A stretch of DNA of 64,000 nt, from contig VDFB02270651.1 of assembly GCA_007258455.2 (NCBI GenBank), positions 491,730,711 through 491,794,710 of the forward strand. Reading direction: 5' to 3'. Each line of letters opens with the position of its first letter. Positions within the stretch are counted from its first letter, which is position 1. Below are positions 44,758 to 56,212 of this stretch, one piece after another. A model generated the notes under the pieces. That model had not been told where the DNA came from, did not search any database, and was given only the letters and a program-made list of their open reading frames with translations. The DNA comes from Sequoia sempervirens. Lineage: Eukaryota > Streptophyta > Pinopsida > Cupressales > Cupressaceae. The position numbers and the translations under genes are program-made.

Positions 44758-45128
44758 TATTAGAGTAATCATGCATTAGCTAATAGTTAATTAATCTTTA
44801 ATTGATTATTAGTCTAATTCATTTCATGCACTTAAGCTAAACTTAGGAGTTTTTTTTATGTTAACTAGAGATCTATTATTAGATTATTTTGTCTCATTAC
44901 ATGAGATGTTGACACTTGTCATAATCTAATCCCTTTATTATTTAGGGTTGCTCCTATATATCACTCAACCCTCATTGAATTATCTCTTTGGAGATTCATG
45001 GAAGCTTTACATTCTATAAGTTTTTCTTGTTGAGGAATAGCAAATCTTTGTTTTGTAGATCTCTTGCATGGAAGGTGTTTTTGTTCGTTGTTTGATCCTG
45101 CGTCTCGTGTTGATTCACAAATCTAACA
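44758..45128 (+). repeat. 5' LTR of small LTR element
   Basis: 371 bp, ends ATCTAACA and is followed at once by the PBS. The first bases read TATTAG where TGTTAG is expected. Confidence 0.87.
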
Positions 45129-45141
45129 TGGTATCAGAGAG
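45129..45141 (+). other. Primer binding site of small LTR element
   Basis: TGGTATCAGAG directly follows the 5' LTR; initiator tRNA-Met type. Confidence 0.85.
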
Positions 45142-46787
45142 TGGATTCAACGAACCCATTCTTGATTTTTGAGGGTTTTCTCAACTAGGGTTATAGGAGC
45201 AAATCTAAAATCTTCTTTGCTTTTTTTTGCTTAAGGGTCATATGGGTGATTAGTGTGGGGGCTTTTTTATTTTTGCAATTTTATCAAGATTGGGACATCA
45301 CGATAAATTTTTGCTCAGTTAACAAAATTGGGCAAACGAGATATCATTAGAAAGCTGGTTCTAAGAACTTTCCAGTGGTGTGGGTCTTTTCACCATTTTT
45401 TGCTGCTAGTGTATTATACAGCCTGTTGAAGTCAGAGGTGTTGTTTTTACTCCCGAGCTCACAACTTTTGACCTGTTTCTCCATTTTTTGCAATTCCAGC
45501 AACGTTGGGATGGTCTTTCAAAGCTCTTCACAACTATCAATGCATTTTTTCCATATTTTTATCCAAGTACATTTTATTCATTTTTTTGTGTTTTCACATT
45601 TTGGTGAATTATTTGAACGTTTTAGCTTCTAGAAACTTTCTATTTGCATGGGATGACTTGTTTTTGGTTGTTCTATATATGTTTCCAACATTTTGTCCTA
45701 TTTGGTCATTAAAGACATCTTTTGCATGCAATTTCTCTTTTGTAGACACACTAAGATAAAGTGTCATTCTATGTCATTCTAGTGTATACTTTTTGGGTAT
45801 TTTGCACATCCTATTGTTCCTTTTGTACTTGCACTATGATATAAAGTGTCATGGGTGGGTTGTGAGTGCCTTTGCTTTTCCATCACACCTTTGTCAAGTG
45901 AGTGCTCCTTCCACGACAACATCGAATCCCATTGATTCATACCTCATGTGTGTGTGCCCTAGTTTGCACACCTTTTCATTTGCAGGTACTTTTGAGTTGC
46001 ATATTCAATTTTTTTTGGTTCTCCTACATGCACTTGGTTTCACACAATTTTAGTGTACCTATCATGGCTCTCCATTTTCGCATTATGGGGGGGTTTCTTC
46101 TATTGGTGCTAATGCTTCCTTGGTTTCATCTTGGAGTGATCTATGTATCTAGTTCTTGTTACTATGTCCTAGGCGGATGGAGCGACTGGTTACCCATACA
46201 TTTCAGTGAGATGAAACATTTACCATATGGACATTCTTCGATTCCCGTTTCTAGAGGCGACCTGCTATTTTCAATTGATTAGTGTTCTTTAGACTATTGG
46301 TCCCTATGCCATTTGTATCTTCGAGTTCCAGATGTTTGCCTTAGTTTCCCATCTGATTCGAGTAGTGTCGTTGGGGGCACTCATGCAAATTCTTGTCTAC
46401 TTGATCCTGATCATCATTTGTTTCAGAGGAGGTTCTTCATTTCAGCAGTCATTATTTGATAGCAATCTATAGGTTTTTTGTGCTTGTGCAATGTTCTTCA
46501 TGTTCCTCTTTTATGGGACATTGTTTTGGTTGGAGGCTTCTCATTCCTTCACATTGGTTAGGATGCTTTTTCAGTCCTTCATTCGCTTTTCTCTCTTTTA
46601 GAGAGGAGTTTTTCCCATGAGGTTTTCTCCATTTTCTCCATTTGTGAAAGATTAAATTGTTTGTACATGGGTACCTCATCAAACCTTGTTTGTCAAGACC
46701 CATCATGCATTCTTTTTTTTTTATGCATTGGCTTTTTAGGGTTTTTAGCTACTCCCTAAGTTCATTTTAAGGAGGGGAGAGGGGCGG
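45142..46787 (+). other. Internal region of small LTR element, non-coding
   Basis: The open frames inside (for example 45902-46282) are hydrophobic, overlap in different phases and have no recognisable retroelement motif. The region ends in a purine-rich tract (46769-46787, AAGGAGGGGAGAGGGGCGG), the likely polypurine tract. Confidence 0.6.
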
Positions 46788-47013
46788 GGTTAGAGTTGTC
46801 ATGCATTAGCTAATAATTAATTAATCTTTAATTGATTATTATTCTAATTCATTTCATGCACTTAAACTAAACTTAGGAAAGTTCTTTTATGTTAACTAGA
46901 GAGTTATTATTAGATCATTATGTCTCATTACATGAAATGTTGACACTTGTCATGATCTAATTCCTTTATCATTTAGGGTTGCTCCTATATAACACTCAAC
47001 CCTCATTGTATTA
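46788..47013 (+). repeat. 3' LTR of small LTR element, left part
   Basis: First 226 bp of the 3' LTR; interrupted after TATTA (47009-47013) by element N2 and resumed at 55568. Confidence 0.88.
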
Positions 47014-48168
47014 TGAAAGATCCCCAACCCAAATTTGATCTGATTTTCTGAGTTTTGTCTTTTCAAAGTCTTTGACCAGCGAATAGGAATGGTTTTGTTT
47101 TTGCGTTTTTCTGATTTTTTTTGTGTTTTTGCTAAATGTTGATATATGAACAATATTGCAAACTAGAAGGAAGGAAATTGCTGCCAAAACTTAAATAAAC
47201 CATACAATTTAAATAGAGAGCAAAATGATGAATTTATTGGCTCAAATATCACTGTACATACCACAAATCTGCATATAACAATCTAATACAAACTTGAACA
47301 GCAAAAACAACCCCTTTTCAGCTTCTTCCCAACTTCACAAATCTTCCCCAGGGTCTAATATGAATTTCCAGCTAATTGAATATACAAATTAGATCCAATA
47401 ATTGGTATGAAACCCTTCGTAGCACCTAGGGTTTGAAACCTGTGATCTTGAAATGACACAACAACTGAGGTAAGGTGTAAAATGAGTTGCCAAGGCCTTG
47501 AAAAGGCCTACACTGCTTATGGCTGCCCCTAATCTGTTGCAATATGTTGATATAATACTGCTGCAAACTCAGATCTACAAATTATATACCTAAAACTCAT
47601 CCAATAAAGCCCAAATGAAGACCCAAGGTAGGCCCTCCCCAAAGGTGAACTGGGTTCTCGTCCAATCCACGATAGCCTTTGAGAGTTTTCGTTCCCAGAA
47701 GGCTGAAGCAATGCCGAAACCCTTCTCTAGAGCTCAAACTTGCAGAGTGTTTTGTAAAAATGAGAGTAGAATGCTCAAAAAGGAGCCCAACACATTGCTT
47801 TATAACCTCTCATGGACTTTTTTTCAATAGAAGTCAATAAAATCATTTTCTTGAGGGTCTTTCCTCATCCAAAAAAAATGGCCACTTTTTAAAAACAACT
47901 TGAGTTGCTAGGATGGGGGCACTTTTCACTATTCACCTTATGATTTTCAGTTACTATTCACCTTTTACTATTCCATTAAAACAAACCTTAATATTTTCAT
48001 TTTAACCTTGGATTCATCAACTGAACTCCAAACTAAAAGGCTCATAAGGCTCTCAGCTAAACTCCACAACCATCGGTAGGGTCCCCTAACCATTCTGCTG
48101 ACCTACGGAAACCCTACTAGTAGGCCAACCTCCGTTAAGACTAAACTGTCTAAGGAAGGGACATTACA
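47014..48168 (-). repeat. 3' LTR of element N2
   Basis: 1,155 bp; the minus-strand start is TGTAATGTCCCTTCC and the end is ...TTTCA. An inverted repeat (GACCTAC at 48100-48106 with GTAGGCC at 48120-48126) lies 42 bp inside. Very similar to 54413-55562. Confidence 0.92.
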
Positions 48169-48310
48169 GTCCTCCCTTCCCGGGATTGTTTGCCCCCAAG
48201 CAACTGCAAAGATGGATGCTTGTAATGAACTAGACCATTTTTTTCCAATTTTTCAATAGCAATTACAATGCAACACGCACCCGTTAAGGTTAGCTCCAAA
48301 ACCAAAACGA
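48169..48310 (-). pseudogene. Relic of pol C-terminus in element N2
   Basis: The minus strand reads HPSLQLLGGKQSREG.TVMS into the LTR, matching the chromovirus pol ending. Nothing else of pol from this element remains next to it. Confidence 0.65.
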
Positions 48311-48690
48311 TGCGAAAAGTAACTCTAACCAAGAATGTGCCTAGGAGAGGCGAGCATATGGTCAGAGGATCTTGTGCATGCAGTATTGGAAGTAAACAAT
48401 GCTGAAAGAACTCAACGCCAAGAATGTGCTTCCAAACCCAAGGTGGGCAAGGAGCTACCATATGGTGGAGGAACTGAAAGAGATGATGCAATGCTGAAAG
48501 GTAAACTCAACACCAAGCATGTGCACTCCAAACCCAAGGTGGGTAAGGCGCTACCATTTGGCGGAGACTATTGTAAATGATGCAATGCTGAAAGTAACTC
48601 AAACACCAAGAATGTGCACTCAAACCCGGAATGGATGAGGTGCTAACATATGGTGCTGAGGATCTAGTGCAATACAATGAAGACTGAACA
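48310..48690. repeat. About 95-105-bp tandem repeat, roughly four units
   Basis: Units share CTCAACACCAAGAATGTGC-like and CAAACCCAAGGTGGG-like words and are joined by AATGCTGAAAG (for example 48398, 48490 and 48583). They are moderately diverged. They lie between the N2 pol relic and the nested Gypsy LTR, and may be U5 of that LTR. Confidence 0.65.
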
Positions 48691-48699
48691 GTGGCCAGT

Positions 48700-50353
48700 C
48701 TCTTCCACTAAGAGTGGGAAATTACAATGAAACTTTGCAAGATTAAAAATGATGGCTGAACAGTACTACTGTAGCAGCCTTACAATGAGAATGAATGTTT
48801 GCAAGAACACTGTATTAGAGAGAACTCAAAGCTGCAAATAAGTAGAACACCCCAAACACTAAATAACTCACTCCACACCAACCCAACCTCAAAATGACAA
48901 CTCCTAAAATCTGATATAACAGACCAGCTACAAAAAATGCTCAAATCAGCAACAAGAGGCTCACTAAAATGCTTGTAACTCCCTACACACACACTCAAAT
49001 GGACTGAAACAAAGTGCATAAGTTAACTATGATGTAGGCGCCCATGTACTGACACCAAAAGCACCCCAAAAGGCTGTAAATTATTTTGCAGCAACTTCAA
49101 AAACTCCCAGCAAGAGGTACGGCCCTCTAGAAGGGCGATTTTGCAAGATAAAATCCCTCACTCAATATAAAAATCTGAAACTTGGCATAGAGGGGCGCCC
49201 AAGGCTGCAAAATAGATTTGTTAAATACCCACAACCAAACAAAATTCATACAATGACTTATAACTGAAAACCTACAATCAGATATACTTGACCAGCAACT
49301 CCAAAATGCTCAAAAACCACCATAGACTCCAACTATAAGCTCTATTTGCATTCTCTGATTGAGAAGCAATCACAAATCAGCTAGATGTTATCTTCCAAAC
49401 ATGAAGATTGATCCTTGCTAGGAGGTATGCATTCCTCGAAGCACTTTGCCTGTATTCATTCCAACAGCATAACAGTAAGGTAGACATAAGATGATCAAAA
49501 TGAAGACCCAACCTCTCCTTATATAGTTTTTGATAAGAACTTCTAGAAGCCTCCAGAAAGTGCGCCCAAATTAATTGAATTTCAAATCCACTTTTCCACT
49601 TGTATTTGTATTTTATTTAATCTTCAATTATCTCCTTCCTTGGGCGTCCAAACATGAGGAGATTAATTCATTTTAATAAAATAAACTCTTCCTCAAAAAA
49701 GGCGTCCACTTCCTCAAGCATTATTTTTTACCTTAGAAATATTTAAAATAGCCTCCTGATGAGACATCCACCCCTCAAGACCCCCTTTTTAAAACAACTT
49801 AAAGTCATACTACTAGGCCAAGGGGTTAATGTGAAAATATAACATTATTTTAATTAAAATAACTTATCTCTCCAAAAATGCATCAAAAGGCCAAGAATCA
49901 ACAATACCAACTGAACGGCTTGAAGAGGAAACCCTGCTGAACTGATGCCAACTGAACTACTGCCAAAAATAAAATTTACTAAAAATAGTAAATTTAGAAA
50001 GTTGCTTGGATCAAAGTGCATGCGATACCATTGTGAAGTTTTCTGAAAACCCATAAAGAATCCGCAATCCAAAATCCCAAACTTCAAGATGTAGCCGTCA
50101 TAACTTACTAAAAATAGTAAGTCCGGAAAGGTTGCCCGACGCAGTTGCATGTCATACCACTGTGAAGCTCTCTGAAAACCCAGAAGGAAACCAGAATCCA
50201 AATAGCTAAACTCCAACATGCAAACCCCAGAATCTTCAAAAGAAACCATCAAGTAGTCGGAAACCCTAATTCTGCCTCTGACTAGCCTACAGCACACCAA
50301 GGATAGGCTATCAATCACTAGAAAGCGCAGTGCTAAAAATGGGGACATTACAA
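48700..50353 (-). mobile_element. Gypsy LTR nested in element N2 (left edge not defined)
   Basis: The minus-strand start TGTAATGTCCCC is at 50353. A perfect inverted repeat TAGCCTA (50283-50289) with TAGGCTA (50304-50310) lies 43 bp inside. CTAAAAATAG motifs are at 50108-50117 and 49979-49988, and a TATA box is near 49519-49526. A block at 49116-49142 matches the R/U5 block of the chromovirus LTR (5799-5826), so the LTR extends at least to 49116. Confidence 0.7.
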
Positions 50354-51056
50354 TGCTGAAGTATCATCTCTCCTTTTCACGTGGCATCCTCCAATGGCAA
50401 GTCTATGCAACAAACCAAATACTCTCTGATCACTCTGCTCCTCAACCTCCTCTCCCTCAAGTCCAAAATCTCCGCAAGAATCAAAACCAATCAGCCCTCC
50501 TCATCCAATGGAGGCAACTCATGTGAAGAGACAACATGCTGTCCAAGAGCCTTCTTTAGGCAAGATACATGAAAGACATTGTGTATCTTACCTTCGGAAG
50601 GTAACTCAAGCTCATAGGCTACCTCTCCAATCTTCCTTAATACTTTGTATGGACCATAAACCGAGGCTTGTGTTTTTCTGCCCCACTCTTCTTAAGGGTA
50701 CTTTGTCTATAAGGCTGTAGGCACAAGAAAACCATGTCTCCAACCTCAAATGTTCTCTCAATCCGATGTCGATCTACATACATCTTTTGCTGATTTTGGG
50801 TGTGCCGAATATTATCCTTAAGTGCATTAAGGATATCTTGTCCATCCTGTAACCAATCCCGAGCTCTAGGCTCTCTACTATCACCCTACGCTAGGTCCAC
50901 AAAAGATAAGGCATCATAACCATACAAGGCTCGGAAGGGAGTCATACCAATAGACATGCGGTAAGTAGTATTATAACAATGCTCAGCCATATACAACCTT
51001 ATCACCCATGCCTTCTGTTGACCTGAAACATAGTTACACAAATAACCCTCGAGCAA
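50354..51056 (-). pseudogene. Chromovirus integrase C-terminus and chromodomain fragment
   Basis: The minus strand begins at LEGYL-like residues (about 51056), continues through the integrase end (YGYDA, VDRHRIER.FEVGDMVFL, LQPYRQST), and finishes with a chromodomain whose DATWE motif has a stop in place of W. Frameshifts separate the parts. Everything upstream of the catalytic glutamate is missing: homology stops abruptly at about 51056, where the N2 ORF begins. A truncated insertion or a recombinant joint would explain it. Confidence 0.8.
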
Positions 51057-51068
51057 ACACCAAACAAC

Positions 51069-54000
51069 CTACTGCTCCACTCCGATTAAAATACCCAAAC
51101 ACCACAAACCATGAAGCAACATATTGAAATCCATGTGAAATAATGTACCAAGCAAATCAATACCTGGTTCGTAGATCAAAATATAGAACCTGATGTATGA
51201 GATGTAGAACATCAAGACAATGTGAAAATGAACTCCCACATGCCAAGAAACCAACACAAATGGCCACCAAACCTTGCTGTCATAACTCGGACCAGCAACA
51301 TATGTGTTGTCATCTAACCAAAGCAAATCAAAATTACCCATCTCATACCTTATGTCCCTCCAATGGACTTCATGCCACACACTCCCAAGCGACTCAAAAG
51401 CTGATGTAGACCATGCTAAATCTAGAAGTGCAATGGAAACCCAAGTAGAACAGTCACTAATCCGTGAAGTACTAAATAAAATGAAGTCACCTACCAACAA
51501 ATATATCACTGCCATATCATAAGATATTGGTGAAATAACCAAAGAGGAGTTATGGATGCCATCAACACCCATCAGAGATAACCCTTGAGTGGCCGATCCA
51601 CTATGAGTGTCATCAAAAGAATCTTCATCATAATCGTGAAAATGATCAACAACAACTGAATTTTCTGAATTGGCCAACCTTTGCTCATCATCATCTATGG
51701 AGTGGTGAATGTCATGAATTTGTTGAAGATGAAGTTTAGCTTGTTGAGCCAACATCTTAGCTCGTTTTTCCTTTTCTAACCATCCTTCATTCAACTTTTG
51801 GGACTGCTCTATATCAGCTGCTCCAAAGTGTCTGAAATCAGTCTTATAATAAGATGCATCATATAAATTACTATGACCAATGCATGCATCTTGTGTACCA
51901 ACACTTATTGACTCTTCTTCACAAGTTTTTCCATCTGTAAGGGTAGCAATCTCATAAGAATGAGGAAGAAGAATATCACTATCCCAAATCAGACCTTTGG
52001 GATCCTTTTCTATGCATGCATTGTAGTCATCAAAGAACATCAAGTCTTGATTCATCTCATACTTTTCCCAAGTGATTAGAGATGGAAGTGGCTCAAAGAA
52101 ATCTTCATCTTGGATGCTATGATATTCAAAATCAGACTGCTTGCATTCTAAACTTGTCATTTCATTCTCAAGTGGGAATAGATAGTGGTTATCTCCATAC
52201 TGAAAATCAGAACCTTTGTCTAGCTCCATTGAAGTAATTTCATGATCCTCAACACAAGTTGAATGTTCTTCATCAATTTGTTCAATTCCTACACTTCTTG
52301 CATTAGCATTTTTCTTTATAGAAATAGCTATTATAAGTGACTGATTTTCTGAATTATGCAATGAATTAGACAAACACAAAAGAAGACAAAGTTCAACTAT
52401 CTCTTTGTCCTTATCCTTTACCAATTTGACTGCCATGTCCTTGCCTCTAAGCAACTGCAAGTAATCCTCTTTCATCAACCCCAAAGCCTCCTTGAAAGAG
52501 TGCTAATGTGAATGAGGGATACCATGTCCCATTCCTTTTTGTCTTTCCTCTCTTTGGGCTGTCCAAATGAAGCCTTCTATGTGTTTGTGGGTGCTATCCA
52601 TTCTTGACAATGCTTGAGCAATTTTATCATCCTTCACCACCAATTGATCATGCAAGTCTTCCAAAACCAAAAGCTTTTGTTTCAACTGTCATTGGCTGCC
52701 ATAAACTAATTTTTCATCATGTGTAGGGGAAGTAGAATCAATTATCATTCTAGAGGAAGCATTAAGATTACCCAAAGAATCCATACAATTGATGTCCATA
52801 TCATTAGCATGTTCCATGCTTTTGTAATCTTCAAGGTTAGAGTGCACTTGCATACACTTTGCAACCCCAATTCGTAGCATTTCATGTCTTGAAGCTTTGT
52901 CTTCAACATATTTAGTCAAATTATCATCATCATAAGCTGATATATTTTCCATTACTAACCAAACCCAAGATGTAGTATGCACAACAAACCAAACATTATC
53001 AAAATGCAAGATCTTCTTAGTAGACAGCCTCTTAGTCTCCATAATCAGCTCTTTAAGACCAAATCCTTCAAATGATCTTATCAATTATTCTTTCATTGTA
53101 GATGATGCATGACTAGCCAATTTGAAATGAAATATGTTCCATTCCACACAAATGGATATATCACTTGTGGCTGGTCCATCAAGTGTGTAACTACTATCAT
53201 CATTGTTTTGGGCCTTCAAGGAGCTCTCTAAAAGAGGACAATCATAAACTCGAGGATGCAAACTAGACCAAACTGAATATCCTAAATCATTCCTCCTTTC
53301 TTCTTCACACAACTCAACATGCTCTTCTTGTGGGCTTACCTCACGAAGCTCTTCCCTTGGAAGAAATGAGGACCTAATGTATGACTCTCTTTGTCTTTTT
53401 GCGTTATCAAGCTGATTGCATCTTTCCTTGACCTCTTGCAAGTGTTGTCTTGCTTGGGCAGCAAGCATCTTGGCTTTTTTGGCTCTTACTGACCACCCAT
53501 CACACAACCCTTGTGTCCTTTTAACATCTTTCACAGTATGGTGAACAAAATCAGGACCTTTGCGGCTTGAATCCACAATATATATCTCATGTGTAACACT
53601 CTCAACTTGAGTACCATCATAGGAAGACTCAACAACATCGTTACCTTCATGTGAAAAGGATGCTACCTCAAGATTAGAACTGTTGTTGCAAAAATCAGAA
53701 TAGGTGTCATACCCTAGTGTCATGTTTTCAACATATCCAATGGGCTGATCCATGATTGTAACCTCTTCCACTTTGTGATCAACATGTTGACTCAATGGTG
53801 TGATATGAATCTCCATTTGATCCAAAGTTATTTCTTCTTTAGGACTCCCACCTGATGACTGATTTTCGCATTCATTGTGATCACTTGTAGGCTGCAAACT
53901 ACAAACAAGTGATTCTTCTACCATTGCTTGTTCTTACACATTAAGCTCTTCACTTTTCCCAATGGTTTCTCTCCTATCTTTTGATATTTCTTTCTTTTTT

Positions 54001-54311
54001 CGCTGTTGATATGGACTTGAAAACATCAAGTCATCTTCATCCTTATTCGGTATACCCAAGAATTGTGTGAAAGAAAGCATGTATTGTATCTTTTGAGGAA
54101 GAGAGTGATACTTGTCATAGCTGGCCATAATTGCTTTACTTGTTGGTGAAACATAAGGACTCTTACTTGTTCTAATAGATGGAGATGATCCACTAGAGTG
54201 CCCAAATTTCTTTGAAATTGTATCATTCAGTCACTGCAATTGACAATTGAACTTATGTTGTGACTGTTCTAACTCTTCCCACACCTATGTGTCCTTACGC
54301 AACTTTTCCAT
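51069..54311 (-). pseudogene. N2 long ORF (unknown protein, about 1,080 codons)
   Basis: From the ATG at 54311, about 90 bp after the PBS, one minus-strand frame runs to 51069. It is broken only by in-frame stops (among them 53934, 53085, 52689 and 52503); I see no frameshift. The product is acidic and hydrophilic. A motif of the form GW....(K/R)(K/R)AKMLA.QA..HLQ occurs twice, at about 53430-53520 and 51730-51810. A block at about 52430-52685 (DSTHK, EERQ, then MK..YLQLL) matches N1 at the same distance from the start. The last 150 codons are Trp- and Tyr-rich. No known domain recognised. It occupies the gag position. Confidence 0.7.
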
Positions 54312-54398
54312 GATGACTCGTCATGTTGCCCAACTGAAAACTAAACCAAACGAAAGTACACACAACTTTGAATGCACCCAATAGGCTGGCAAGATCCA

Positions 54399-54411
54399 AG
54401 CTCTGATACCA
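54399..54411 (-). other. Primer binding site of element N2
   Basis: The minus strand reads TGGTATCAGAGCT right after the 5' LTR; initiator tRNA-Met type. Confidence 0.88.
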
Positions 54412-54412
54412 C

Positions 54413-55562
54413 TGAAAAATCCCCAACCCAAATTTGATCTGATTTTCTGAGTTTTGTTTTTTCAAAGTCTTTGACCAGTGAATAGGAAGGGTTTTGTTTT
54501 TGTTTTGTTTTTGCGTTTTTTTAATTTTTTTGTGTGTTTTTGCTGAATGTTGATATATGCAACAATATTGAAAACTAGAAGGAAGGATATTGCTGCTAAA
54601 ACTTAAATAAACCATACAATTTAAATAGAGAGAAAAATGATGGATTTATTGGCTCAAATGTTATTGTACATACCACAAATCTGCATATAACAATCTGATA
54701 CAAACTTGAACAGCAAAGACAACCACTTTTCAGCTTCTTTCCAACTTCACAAATCTGCCCCAAGGTCTGATATGAATTTCCAGCTAATTGAATATGCAAA
54801 TCAGATCCAATAATTGGTATGAAACCCTTCGTAGCACCTAGGGTTTGAAGCCTGTGATCTTGAAATGACGTAGCGGCTGAGGTAAGGTGTAAAATGAGTT
54901 GCCAAGGCCTTGAGAAGGCCTATACTGCTTATGGCTGCCCCTAATCTGTTGCAATATGTTGATAGAATACTGCTACAAACTTAGATCTGCAAATTATATA
55001 CCTGAAATTCATCCAATAAAGTCCAAATGAAGACCCAAGGTAGGCCCTGCCCAAAGGTGAACTGGGTTCTCGTCCAATCCACGATAGCCTTTGAGAGTTT
55101 TCGTTTCCAGAAGGTTGAAGCAATGCTGAACCCCTTCTCCAAAGCTCAAACCTGCAAAGTGTTCTGTAAAAATGAGAGTAGAATGCTCAAAAAGGAGCCC
55201 AACACATTGCTTTATAACCTCTCATGGACTATTTTTTGATAAAAAATAAAATAATTTTCTTGAGGGTCTTTCCTCATCCAAAAAAATGGGCCACTTTTTA
55301 AAAACAACTTGAGTTGCTAGGATGGAGGCACTTTTCACTATTCACCTTATGATTTTCAGTTACTATTCCATTAAAGCAAACCTTAATATTTTCACTTTAA
55401 CCCTGGATTCATCAACTGAACTCCAAACTGAAAGGCTCATAAGGCTCCCAGTTAAACTCCACAGCCCCCGGTAGGGTCCCCTAACCATTCTGCTGACCTA
55501 CGGGAACCCTAATAGTAGGCCAACCTTTGTTACGACTAAACTGTCTAAGGAAGGGCATTACA
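54413..55562 (-). repeat. 5' LTR of element N2
   Basis: 1,150 bp, close to 47014-48168. The terminus at 55562 has lost one base (TGTAATGCCC for TGTAATGTCCC). Confidence 0.92.
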
Positions 55563-55567
55563 TATTA

Positions 55568-55713
55568 TCTCTCTAGAGATTCATGGAAGCTTTTCATTCT
55601 ATAAGTTTTTCTTGTTGAAGAATAGCAAATCTTTGTTTTGCAGATGTCTTGCGTGGAAGGTGTTTTTGTTCGTTGTTTGATCTTGCGCCTTGTGTTTATT
55701 CACAAATCTAACA
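55568..55713 (+). repeat. 3' LTR of small LTR element, right part
   Basis: Last 146 bp of the LTR split by N2, ending ATCTAACA; it matches 44984-45128 and is followed by the ACTCC duplication. Confidence 0.88.
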
Positions 55714-55864
55714 ACTCCAACTCATAATTTGATTTCCTAATTTTAATCCTTCCACTCATTTTTTATTTTTTATTCTAGTGGAGATTTTGCAACTTTTTTC
55801 AACTTTTCTAATTAAATTACAATTTCACATGATCCACAATTTAGATATTTTGCACTCTTTTGTA

Positions 55865-56160
55865 ATAATTAGTTCTAAAAAGAAATAAATAAATATAGTC
55901 ATGTGCAAAAGCTAGTAATGGTTGAACTTTGCATGCTTTTTATAATTTATTAATTCTAAAATGATTTAAACAAATATAATTGTGCCCAAAGACTAATAAT
56001 AGCTAAAGCTTGCACAATTTTATAATTTATTAATTCCAAAAAAGAATTAAATAAATTTAATCATGTTTAAAGGCTATAATTAAAGTTTGCAAACTTTTAT
56101 AATTTATTAATTCTAAAAAGAATTAAATAAATTTAACTGTCCAAGAATTAATAATGGTTT
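55865..56160. repeat. About 75-bp AT-rich tandem repeat, four diverged units
   Basis: Each unit has TTATAATTTATTAATTC.AAAA, AATTAAATAAAT.TAAT and a stretch like AAGGCTAATAATGGTT. It directly precedes the truncated chromovirus. Confidence 0.75.
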
Positions 56161-56212
56161 AAGGGGGCTATTTCATGTATTTTAGTGCATAATTAGACTA
56201 TCCTATGCAACT

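Larger units (their letters stand above)
47014..55562 (-). mobile_element. Element N2: non-autonomous LTR retrotransposon
   Basis: A full-length minus-strand element of 8.5 kb with perfect TATTA TSDs (47009-47013 and 55563-55567). The 5' LTR is 54413-55562, the PBS is at 54399-54411 and the 3' LTR is 47014-48168. It carries a long unrecognised ORF (54311 to 51069), no intact pol domain of its own, and a pol C-terminal relic next to the 3' LTR. A 5'-truncated Gypsy integrase end with LTR lies inside (about 48700-51056). Related to N1 by a shared ORF block. Confidence 0.9.
44758..55713 (+). mobile_element. Small non-coding LTR element, split by element N2
   Basis: TSD ACTCC (44753-44757 and 55714-55718). 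LTRs of about 371 bp lie at 44758-45128 and at 46788-47013 plus 55568-55713. The 1.66-kb internal region has a PBS and polypurine tract but no recognisable gag or pol. Ends are of the TGTTAG...CTAACA type, mutated at both left ends. The short LTRs and TGGTATCAGAG PBS fit a Copia-like non-autonomous element. Confidence 0.87.

Noticed and set aside
45375..46282. Hydrophobic open frames that could be small membrane proteins
   Set aside because: They overlap in different phases inside a non-coding LTR element, show no motif, and are explained by T-rich composition.
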